Positions 26,070-32,725 of a stretch of 40,766 nt of DNA are shown here, piece after piece. Position numbers and translations under genes: made by a program. Position 1 is the first letter of the stretch; every line of letters starts with the position of its first letter. This DNA is from an uncultured Collinsella sp. (GTDB lineage Bacteria; Actinomycetota; Coriobacteriia; Coriobacteriales; Coriobacteriaceae): contig CAAECF010000002.1 in assembly GCA_900754275.1 (NCBI GenBank), forward strand, positions 1-40,766. The letters run 5' to 3'. Under the pieces are notes generated by a model. The model did not search any database. It was given only the letters and a program-made list of their open reading frames with translations, and had not been told where the DNA came from.

Positions 26070-26085
26070 TGTTTCACGTGAAACA
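26070..26085. promoter_or_regulatory. parS site 3
   Basis: Third perfect parS palindrome, again 39 bp further on and one base from the rsmG stop codon. The regular 39-bp spacing may place the sites at comparable helical phase. Confidence 0.97.
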
Positions 26086-26086
26086 T

Positions 26087-26824
26087 CTAGGCAAGCGGAT
26101 TCTTCTTTGCCATGCCATTTGCACGAGGCAATGAAACAGATGCTGGATGACTCTTCTTAAGAACAATGAACTCCCTGTGGCCCAAGCCCTCAGGCAAATC
26201 GATTGCGTCATTCAGAAGCAAAGTGAAGCCACAAATCTTAGCTGCTGACATGCCAGAAGCAAGCTCCTCATCCGAAGGATTGCCCTTGGTGATAACAAAT
26301 AGCCCTCCATCCTTGAGGAACGGAGCTGCATACTCAACAAGAATCGGTAGAGGAGCCAGTGCGCGGGCAGTTACGACAGAGAACTGCTTCTTATGGCTTC
26401 GAGCATATTCTTCAAGACGATCAGGGACCGCATGAGCATGTTTCAACCCAAGAGCATGAACAAAAGAATTGACGGCATCAACCTTCTTACCAACAGAGTC
26501 AATATAAGTAGCTTTACGATGCGTGGTTATGGTTAACGGAATACCAGGGAAGCCCGCACCTGTCCCCATATCGAGCAAAGCTCCCTCAGGAGCCTTATTG
26601 ATATAGGGGAGCAAAACAAGTGAGTCGAGGATATGAAGTACCGCAGCATCTTCAACGTTAAGAATACGGGTGAGATTAGTTGTCTTATTTGTTTCCAGAA
26701 CCAAATCCAAATGCTGAATACAATTCCTCATCTCAACATCAGATACGCTCAAGGAATACTCTTTGCAATAGGAAGTTAGACGAGTCAACATCTCGTCAGC
26801 TTGCTGATCAGTAAGTACTAACAA
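26087..26824 (-). CDS. rsmG: 16S rRNA (guanine-527-N7)-methyltransferase
   Basis: Methylates G527 of 16S rRNA; loss in other bacteria gives low-level streptomycin resistance. The sequence has the SAM-binding motif LLDMGTGAGFPGIPL, the preceding NLTRI....AVLHILDSLVLLP typical of GidB, and VVTARALAPLPILVEYAAPFL. I chose the TTG at 26824 because AAAGGAG lies six bases upstream; the frame stays open to 26872 in the terminator of the upstream gene, which is unlikely to be translated. This gives 245 residues. The C-terminus ends in a basic tail (PRANGMAKKNPLA). Confidence 0.92.
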   Translation of the reverse strand: MLVLTDQQADEMLTRLTSYCKEYSLSVSDVEMRNCIQHLDLVLETNKTTNLTRILNVEDAAVLHILDSLVLLPYINKAPEGALLDMGTGAGFPGIPLTITTHRKATYIDSVGKKVDAVNSFVHALGLKHAHAVPDRLEEYARSHKKQFSVVTARALAPLPILVEYAAPFLKDGGLFVITKGNPSDEELASGMSAAKICGFTLLLNDAIDLPEGLGHREFIVLKKSHPASVSLPRANGMAKKNPLA

Positions 26825-26870
26825 CGAAAGCTCCTTTCTGACAAAAATCAGTGTATCGAGAACTTTTGAC

Positions 26871-26902
26871 AAAAAAAGGGGACGTGGAAACCACGTCCCC
26901 TT
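26871..26902 (-). terminator. Intrinsic terminator after khpB
   Basis: A 12-bp stem (AAGGGGACGTGG and its complement) with a 3-nt loop and a run of seven T on the minus strand. It separates the rpmH-khpB transcript from rsmG. Confidence 0.9.
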
Positions 26903-26920
26903 AGCATAAGCTCGAGTAGA

Positions 26921-27490
26921 TTATCGAGCAACAATCACCACATGGCGATCGGGGTCAGAACCCTCAGAATGAGTATCGACGGCGTCATTGCCACGAAGTG
27001 CAATATGAACCAGTCGGCGCTCGTAGGCATTCATGGGCGGAAGCGAAACACTCTTATGAGTGCGGATGGCACGCTCGGCTGCAGACTGAGCCATGGAGGC
27101 AACCTTGTCCTGACGGCGGCTCTTGTATCCCTCGACGTCCACTACAACCGGATACCTAAAGCCAAGCTTGCGGCTCACTAGCAAAGAGAACATAACCTGA
27201 AGGGCATCAAGGGTGCGACCATGACGGCCAATGAGAACAGCAAGGTCGGGAGCCGTTACATCCAGAATCAGCTCACCCTCGTCGCCCTCATACTCATCGA
27301 TAGGAGAGTTGGCGGCATCGAAGTGCGAAAGGATGGAACGCAGGATGGAAATCGCGACATCGGCAATGGTGTCGAGCTCCTCGTCGGTCAGCTCTTCACC
27401 GGCCTTGTAGCGCTGTGCAATCTCGGGATAATCGCCCGCGACCTGCGGGGCAACCTCCTCAAGCATATCCTCGATGATCTCTTCAGACAT
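26921..27490 (-). CDS. khpB: KH/R3H RNA-binding protein KhpB (Jag)
   Basis: A 189-residue RNA-binding protein. The KH domain has the GxxG loop as LIGRHGRTLDALQ (Gly88-Gly91) and the R3H domain has the Arg-x3-His signature in MNAYERRLVHIAL. The N-terminal region is acidic and does not look like the Jag-N domain of Firmicutes. GGAG lies six bases before the ATG at 27490; a TTG at 27502 is the alternative. Its place after yidC is classical, and KhpB proteins affect cell-wall and sRNA functions in other Gram-positives. Confidence 0.92.
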   Translation of the reverse strand: MSEEIIEDMLEEVAPQVAGDYPEIAQRYKAGEELTDEELDTIADVAISILRSILSHFDAANSPIDEYEGDEGELILDVTAPDLAVLIGRHGRTLDALQVMFSLLVSRKLGFRYPVVVDVEGYKSRRQDKVASMAQSAAERAIRTHKSVSLPPMNAYERRLVHIALRGNDAVDTHSEGSDPDRHVVIVAR

Positions 27491-27505
27491 AACGTACTCC
27501 AAAAG

Positions 27506-27517
27506 TTAGGTACCTAA
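27506..27517. promoter_or_regulatory. 12-bp palindrome between yidC and khpB
   Basis: TTAGGTACCTAA is a perfect palindrome just upstream of khpB. The same 12-mer occurs at 24002-24013, overlapping the stop codon of the small par-operon gene. It could be a protein-binding site; no protein is known. Confidence 0.3.
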
Positions 27518-27534
27518 ATAAGATTGATATCCCG

Positions 27535-28305
27535 CTACTTCTTCTTGTGCGGGCGCGGCTTCTTCTCGCGACGAGTGACCTCAACCTGCAGCGGCGCGTT
27601 CTTAAGGCGCTCCTCCTCATCGGCCTTCGCCTTGTCGATGACCTTCTGCGTCACAAAAATCTGCTGGATAACCTGCCAAGCAGACGAGACGTCGTAGTAC
27701 AGCAGAACACCAACGGGAAGGCTCCAGCCCATCCAAAGCATCATGACCGTCATGACAACGACCATCATACGCATGCTCTGAGCCTGCTGGCCGGTCTGGT
27801 TGCGCGACATATAGAGCTGCGGAATCAGGGTCAGGACGGCAAACAGGATCAGGCAAACCAGCGCAGGCAGTGCAACCATAAAGCCATCGGCAAAGGAAGC
27901 GCTCGGCGTGGTGGTCAGGTCGGGCAGGATGTTGAAGAACGAGAACGTGCCGTCGTTAAAGTACTGCGGCAGGTTGCGCAGCAATGTAAACAGGGCGAAC
28001 AGGATAGGCATCTGAATCAGCAGCGGCAGACAGCCAGCCATGGGGTTGAACTTGTTCTCGCTGTAGAACTTCTGCATCTCCTCGGCCTGACGCTGAGGAT
28101 CGTCGGCATAGCGCTCCTGGATCTCGAGCATCTTGGGCTGCAGCACCTGCATGCGAGCCGTCGACTTGGTCGACTTGAGCATGAGCGGCGTCAGCAGCAG
28201 ACGGATGATGACCACCAGGATGATGATGGACAGGCCCCAGTCGACCGCAAAGGTCTGGATGAGCTTGAGCAGCTCGAAAAGGATGTTAACGATCCAATCC
28301 CACAT
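27535..28305 (-). CDS. yidC: Membrane protein insertase YidC/Oxa1
   Basis: Inserts membrane proteins alone or with SecYEG. The 256-residue sequence has about five membrane segments, the conserved groove arginine Arg35 in VVIIRLLLTP, the cytosolic coiled region around LKSTKSTARMQVLQPKMLEIQERYADDPQRQ (given here in part) and the NPMAGCLPLLIQMPILFALF motif. It lacks a large periplasmic domain and a lipobox, and ends in a basic tail (REKKPRPHKKK), which in relatives contacts ribosomes. GGAGG precedes the ATG. It lies between yidD and khpB, as is usual near origins. Confidence 0.96.
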   Translation of the reverse strand: MWDWIVNILFELLKLIQTFAVDWGLSIIILVVIIRLLLTPLMLKSTKSTARMQVLQPKMLEIQERYADDPQRQAEEMQKFYSENKFNPMAGCLPLLIQMPILFALFTLLRNLPQYFNDGTFSFFNILPDLTTTPSASFADGFMVALPALVCLILFAVLTLIPQLYMSRNQTGQQAQSMRMMVVVMTVMMLWMGWSLPVGVLLYYDVSSAWQVIQQIFVTQKVIDKAKADEEERLKNAPLQVEVTRREKKPRPHKKK

Positions 28306-28334
28306 GTAAGTTTTCCTCCGATAGCGAGTGCCCG

Positions 28335-28559
28335 CTAGGGCACAGGGTCATAACCGCCGACGTGCAGGGGATTGCAGCGAGCGATGCGCCTCACGGCAAG
28401 CCAGCAGCCTCTCAAAACACCGTGCTTCTCAATCGCCTGGATGGCGTATTGCGAGCACGTTGGGTAATAAATGCAGGCGTCAGGCAATAAGGGCGAAATA
28501 ACCTGTTGATATATGCGAATAGGAGCGATGGCAACACGTCGCAAAACGTGATTGCTCAT
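28335..28559 (-). CDS. yidD: Membrane protein insertion efficiency factor YidD
   Basis: A 74-residue protein with the family signature YQQVISPLLPDACIYYPTCSQYAIQAIEKHG and the C-terminal RCNPLHVGGYDPVP. It assists YidC-dependent insertion, at the inner face of the membrane. Its ATG overlaps the rnpA stop (ATGA), so the two are translationally coupled. Confidence 0.95.
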   Translation of the reverse strand: MSNHVLRRVAIAPIRIYQQVISPLLPDACIYYPTCSQYAIQAIEKHGVLRGCWLAVRRIARCNPLHVGGYDPVP

Positions 28560-28894
28560 CGCTCCTCCCCGGCAACGCCGGCGCGCTTCATAAGCGAACG
28601 CAACGCCTTGTCCATCTCCTGCGGCGAGGAAACCCTCGTCTTGGGAGTTGCAAACAAGATGATGTCATAACCCGCAACGGGAAATCCGCAGCTGCGGGCA
28701 GCCTCGCGCATCACACGCTTAGATCGGTTGCGCACGACGGCACAACCGAGTCGCTTAGCACCAACGAAGGCGACCCTTCCGGAGTCGCCTTCGCCAACCG
28801 ATTCACATATGGTCATTCGAATCAGAGGGTGATTGAAACGACGCCCCTGACTGAACACATGCTCGAAATCTTGCCGAGACTTAATAGTCTTCAT
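28556..28894 (-). CDS. rnpA: Ribonuclease P protein component
   Basis: Protein subunit of RNase P, which removes the 5' leader of tRNA precursors. The 112-residue sequence has the N-terminal FEHVFSQGRRFNHP and the RNA-binding signature VVRNRSKRVMREAAR. No clear Shine-Dalgarno precedes the ATG; coupling to rpmH, which ends 20 bp upstream, is likely. RNase P RNA is not in this window. Confidence 0.95.
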   Translation of the reverse strand: MKTIKSRQDFEHVFSQGRRFNHPLIRMTICESVGEGDSGRVAFVGAKRLGCAVVRNRSKRVMREAARSCGFPVAGYDIILFATPKTRVSSPQEMDKALRSLMKRAGVAGEER

Positions 28895-28914
28895 GCGAGA
28901 TGTGTGTATCGCTG

Positions 28915-29049
28915 CTAGACAGTGAGACGCTTGCGGCCCTTGGCACGACGACGGGCGAGCACGGCACGACCACCCTTAGTGGCCATACGGGCACGGAAGC
29001 CATGGGTCTTGGCACGCTTACGCTTATTAGGCTGATACGTACGCTTCAT
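28915..29049 (-). CDS. rpmH: 50S ribosomal protein L34
   Basis: A 44-residue, strongly basic ribosomal protein: MKRTYQPNKRKRAKTHGF at the start and RRRAKGRKRLTV at the end, diagnostic for L34. AGGAGG lies eight bases before the ATG. First gene of the rpmH-rnpA-yidD-yidC-khpB transcript, which runs away from the origin. Confidence 0.97.
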   Translation of the reverse strand: MKRTYQPNKRKRAKTHGFRARMATKGGRAVLARRRAKGRKRLTV

Positions 29050-29121
29050 CTTAAGTTCCTCCTGCTGCATTTCGAGTGTCCGCGGGGACGCGGACGCAGA
29101 TATAGACACGTGAGCTTGAAG

Positions 29122-29151
29122 ATTGTAGGGAAATCAATGTTCAAATGTCAA
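29122..29151 (-). promoter_or_regulatory. Strong promoter of the rpmH operon
   Basis: TTGACA (29146-29151) and TACAAT (29122-29127) with an 18-bp spacer on the minus strand, about 72 bp upstream of rpmH. A near-consensus housekeeping promoter. Confidence 0.8.
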
Positions 29152-29217
29152 GAAATCAAAGGTAAAAGGTTGCGCAGTTCACACGGTTCCCCCATAAGCC
29201 GAGCTCGATTTAGCGGT

Positions 29218-29335
29218 GCATGGCAACTTTTCACGATATTTCATCGGGTTTTCAACAGGTCATGTTGGCAATGTTGAGAACTTTTCGTCCGTTTTCCAAA
29301 GTTTTCAACAGGTTTTGAAAAGTTGTCGAAAGATG
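29218..29335. other. Left oriC element: DnaA-box cluster
   Basis: Contains TTTTCAACA at 29249-29257 and 29302-29310 and its variant TTCTCAACA (minus strand) at 29272-29280, plus weaker matches. The composite TTTTGAAAAGTTGTCGAAA (29313-29331) recurs with 17 of 19 matches at 32503-32521. These differ from the textbook box TTATCCACA at positions 3 and 6. The whole 345-bp gap (29050-29394) holds the rpmH promoter and this cluster and no gene. Confidence 0.7.
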
Positions 29336-29394
29336 AGAAACATTGCACGGTGAGCTACTATTTGTTCGAAACCTTTTGAAAGATTGCGAGCGGC

Positions 29395-30747
29395 ATGTCT
29401 GACGACTTTTACACCATGGTCGATTCCGGAGACCCGGCACCCGACAACGAGCACATCACCGGCGTGCGCGAAGAGCGTGAGGAAGGCGAGCAGACGACCA
29501 CGCAGGCGCCAAAAGCCATGTACGCCGCGCGCATCGCCGTCTATGACGACATGCTGTCGACACCGCGCGTGATCGTCATTGATCCGCAAGATGTCCGCAC
29601 GTATTTGGAAGAGACGGCCAACACCGTCTACCAGTGCATGAAAGAACAAGGTGGCCATATCTCGCTCATGGTCATCCGTGAGATTGTCGAAAACTTTATC
29701 CACGCGCACTTTGCCGAGCCCATCATCTCGATTCTGGACGGCGGAGACACCATCCGCTTTGCTGATCAAGGACCCGGCATCGACGACAAGGAGCGCGCTT
29801 TCGACTTTGGCGTTACCAGCGCAAACAGCAAGATGAAGCGCTATATCCGTGGAACCGGAGCAGGGTTTCCCATGGTGCAGGAGTATTTGGAAAACGCCGG
29901 CGGGGCCGTGTCCATCGAGGACAACATGGGCAACGGCACCGTGGTTACGGTAAGCCTGGATCCTAAACGCGTGCAGGAAATCGAACGCGCCGGCGGGCGC
30001 GGTGCTGCCGTGCGGCCCGAGACGGAGCAGCCCGCATATCCCCTGCCGGGAGCTTTTGCGCAGCAGCCCATGGCAACGCAACAGATGCAGCCCCGCGTGG
30101 GACAGATGCAGCAGCCCGGAATGCTTCCTACACAAGAGTCCCAGGCGGCGTCGATGTCGATGCCGTCAAACGTGCCAGAGGCCATGCCGCTGGCGGATCA
30201 GGATGCAGCAGCAATGCAGCAGGCGACGGGGGCACCGGGTGGCCAGCAAATGGGATATCAGCCGTACCAACAGGGATATCCATATCAGCAGATGCCGCCA
30301 CTGGGGTATGGCCAGCAGTTCCCACAGCAGCACCAGCAGGGATATCAGCAGCCGTACCAGCAGATGCCGCAGCAGCAGTACAACCCCTGGGCCCAGCAGA
30401 TGACTCCGCAGCCTTACCAACAGTGGCCTCAAAGTTTTCAACAGCAAATGCCGCCGATGCAGAGTTCTCAACAATCAGCAGCTCAAATGATGTATCCTAA
30501 TGCAGCAAATCAGTATGCGCAGCCACAGCCGGACGTGTTCGTAAGCGATCGCGGCAACGCCGCGCTGGGCTATCTGGCGCAAAATCAAGCGTGCGGTGCA
30601 ACCGATCTGGCGAGGGCGTTTGGAAACTCGGCCCCCACTTGGTCACGCACGCTCAATGACTTGGCGCAGGCCGGCTTGGTCATCAAGCATGGCCAGAAAT
30701 ACCATCTGACCGAACTCGGCGCCGCTCGCGTGCGAGCTCAGAGCTAA
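29395..30747 (+). CDS. GHKL ATPase with Gln/Pro-rich linker and C-terminal winged helix
   Basis: A 450-residue protein I cannot match to a characterised family. Residues about 45-190 form a GHKL (HATPase_c) domain: N-box IREIVEN (Glu96, Asn100), G1 DQGPG (124-128), a lid with TSANSKMKRYIRG, and G2 GTGAGF (153-158). No HisKA dimerisation or phosphorylatable histidine region precedes it. Residues about 205-378 are a Gln/Pro/Met/Tyr-rich low-complexity linker (QQMPQQQYNPW, YQQGYPYQQM). Residues about 385-445 look like a winged helix (LGYLAQNQACGATDLARAF...LAQAGLVIKHGQKYHLTELGAARV). It ends 15 bp before dnaA, so they are probably co-transcribed. A role in origin control is only inferred from position. 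Confidence 0.88.
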   Translation: MSDDFYTMVDSGDPAPDNEHITGVREEREEGEQTTTQAPKAMYAARIAVYDDMLSTPRVIVIDPQDVRTYLEETANTVYQCMKEQGGHISLMVIREIVENFIHAHFAEPIISILDGGDTIRFADQGPGIDDKERAFDFGVTSANSKMKRYIRGTGAGFPMVQEYLENAGGAVSIEDNMGNGTVVTVSLDPKRVQEIERAGGRGAAVRPETEQPAYPLPGAFAQQPMATQQMQPRVGQMQQPGMLPTQESQAASMSMPSNVPEAMPLADQDAAAMQQATGAPGGQQMGYQPYQQGYPYQQMPPLGYGQQFPQQHQQGYQQPYQQMPQQQYNPWAQQMTPQPYQQWPQSFQQQMPPMQSSQQSAAQMMYPNAANQYAQPQPDVFVSDRGNAALGYLAQNQACGATDLARAFGNSAPTWSRTLNDLAQAGLVIKHGQKYHLTELGAARVRAQS

Positions 30748-30762
30748 AGAACGGGAGAGACA

Positions 30763-32487
30763 GTGGACGAGGAAGCAAGCATCATCCTGGGGGATGCCAT
30801 CGCCTTTTGCCAGCGCGACGGCCAAGATGCACGCCTCATCAACATGCTGGGGCAATCGCGCGCCATAAGCCTGACCGAAGATACGCTCACGATCGAGGCC
30901 CCCTCGCGCTTTGCCATCGCGCAGCTCAAAAAGCATCAGCCGACTATTGAGGCCTATCTGGAAGAAATCGCCTTTGCACCGATCGCGCTCGACATCGTGG
31001 CACCGCAAGGAGCCGCGGCGGAATCCGCTGCTGCGACGGCGCCCGCCACGGCTCCCGCTGCTTCCCCGGCGGTGCCGGCCTCCGCAGGCGACGTGCCGAC
31101 AATCGAGCACCAGCACGGCGATGTTTCCCGTGAAACCATGGCACCGTTGCCGACCGCGGCGGCGACGTCAACGAACGCACCCGTCACGCACATGCCTATC
31201 GCTCACGACGCAGCGGCGGGCGCGGATTCGGGCATTGCAATCAAGAACACGCTCTCGGCCGATGATTTTCGTCGCATGATGAACCAGATGAAGGGCGGAG
31301 CGCCGACTAAGTCCACGCAAGCTGCGACCCCCGCTTCACCCATGCCGGCACCGACCGTACCGGCCGAGCAGAATGCGGATGGAGCCCCGCTCGCCGCGAA
31401 CTCAAAATTTACCTTTGAGAACTTTGTCTACGGCCCCGAGAACAGCCATGCCTATCGCTCGGCACTCAAGTTTGCCGCCCTCGCGGACGAGCGCGGCACG
31501 TGCACATCACTGTTCATCTACGGCAAATCGGGCCTGGGCAAGACGCACCTGCTGCTTGCCATCAAAAACGAGCTCGCCGAGAAGTCGCCCGAGATCAAGG
31601 TCAAGTATGCCAACTCCCAGGCATATCTGGACGACCTGATGACCGAGTTCGACCGCCAAAAGAAGAGCAACGCCCCTATCATGCAGGCATACCACGGCGT
31701 GGACGTGCTCATCATCGATGACATCCAAAACATCATCGGCAAGCGCGCGAGCGTGGACTACTTTTTCCAGCTCATGGACGAGTTCATCCGCAACAACAAG
31801 AAGGTCGTCATCGCGGCAGACCGCGCCCCCAAGGACCTGAGCATGGACGAGCGTCTGACCAGCCGCTTCAACGCCGGCATGCTCTGCTTGGTCGCAGAGC
31901 CCAGCTACGAGATGAAATACAAGATCTTGCAGCGCTATTACGAGAACACCATCGTCGCCGCTCCCGAGGCAGGCGACGACTCGCTGCTGGAGGCCTATGG
32001 GGGCGACGGCGGGCACCTGACCGACGAGCACTTTAAACACATGGCCGAGGTCTCGGGCACCAACATCCGCGAACTCGAGAGCTTCTGCGAGCGCTGCGCC
32101 GGCGAGGCGGGCGACCGCGAGCGCGAGGGCGGGGAGCTCACCTTTGACGATATCGACGCCATCGCCAGCCAGTACTTCGACACATCGGCCAAAAAGATCA
32201 ACGTCCAGACGGTTCAGTCCGTCATCGAAGAGCAGTACGGCGTGACGCACGAGGAGCTCATCGGCCCGCGTCGCAACGCCAATATCGCCAAAGCACGCCA
32301 TATCGCTATCTACCTGGCCATCGAGATGTGCGAGATGACGACCACGGCGGTGGGCGCCGAATTTGGCAACCGCAACCACTCGACCGTCAGCACGAGCTAC
32401 AAAAAGGTCCAGAAGATGATCCAGGAAGACCGCGCCGTCACCGAAGACCTCAAGTCGCTGCGCGATAAAATTACACTGCGCTCGTAG
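30763..32487 (+). CDS. dnaA: Chromosomal replication initiator DnaA
   Basis: Opens the origin and recruits the helicase. The 574-residue sequence has domain I (about 1-80), a long Ala/Pro-rich domain II (about 80-212), the AAA+ domain III with Walker A GKSGLGKT (254-261), Walker B VLIIDD (315-320) and sensor 2 NIRELES, and DNA-binding domain IV (about 478-574). The signature usually written GGRDHTTV is GNRNHSTV here (535-542), so Asp is Asn and Thr is Ser at base-contacting positions. The GTG start has GGGAG five bases upstream. Linker length explains the size excess over E. coli DnaA (467). Confidence 0.97.
   Translation: MDEEASIILGDAIAFCQRDGQDARLINMLGQSRAISLTEDTLTIEAPSRFAIAQLKKHQPTIEAYLEEIAFAPIALDIVAPQGAAAESAAATAPATAPAASPAVPASAGDVPTIEHQHGDVSRETMAPLPTAAATSTNAPVTHMPIAHDAAAGADSGIAIKNTLSADDFRRMMNQMKGGAPTKSTQAATPASPMPAPTVPAEQNADGAPLAANSKFTFENFVYGPENSHAYRSALKFAALADERGTCTSLFIYGKSGLGKTHLLLAIKNELAEKSPEIKVKYANSQAYLDDLMTEFDRQKKSNAPIMQAYHGVDVLIIDDIQNIIGKRASVDYFFQLMDEFIRNNKKVVIAADRAPKDLSMDERLTSRFNAGMLCLVAEPSYEMKYKILQRYYENTIVAAPEAGDDSLLEAYGGDGGHLTDEHFKHMAEVSGTNIRELESFCERCAGEAGDREREGGELTFDDIDAIASQYFDTSAKKINVQTVQSVIEEQYGVTHEELIGPRRNANIAKARHIAIYLAIEMCEMTTTAVGAEFGNRNHSTVSTSYKKVQKMIQEDRAVTEDLKSLRDKITLRS
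31122..31137. promoter_or_regulatory. parS-like site inside dnaA
   Basis: TGTTTCCCGTGAAACC matches the parS consensus at 14 of 16 positions. It lies in the region encoding the disordered domain II of DnaA (residues about 120-125). Confidence 0.4.
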
Positions 32488-32725
32488 GGAAATAGAGACA
32501 CCTGTTGAAAACTTGTCGAAACCACGGGCATAAGGTGTCTAAAACCCAAACCGCGGTGATGAAAAGTTTTGCGCAGGTTTTGAACGTGGAAAACCACCCC
32601 TGTTGCACACAGGTTGCTGTCGATTCTCTTTCTGGGTCTGACCTGCGTCTTTGGGAGTAATCAACAGTTTCGTCAGTGCTATTACTATTATTAAGATATT
32701 TATATCTATAGAAAGGTATTAAAAG
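32488..32725. other. Right oriC element: DnaA boxes, DnaA-trios and AT-rich unwinding region
   Basis: The dnaA-dnaN gap contains the composite TGTTGAAAACTTGTCGAAA (32503-32521, including TTTTCAACA on the minus strand), a box-like TAATCAACA (32658-32666), and, 12 bp further, CTATTACTATTATTA (32679-32693). Read 3' to 5' on the minus strand this is GAT-AAT-GAT-AAT-AAT, five perfect DnaA-trios. An AT-rich stretch (about 32680-32722) follows. Order box, GC-richer spacer, trios matches the basal unwinding system described for Bacillus subtilis. Probable site of strand opening. Confidence 0.75.
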
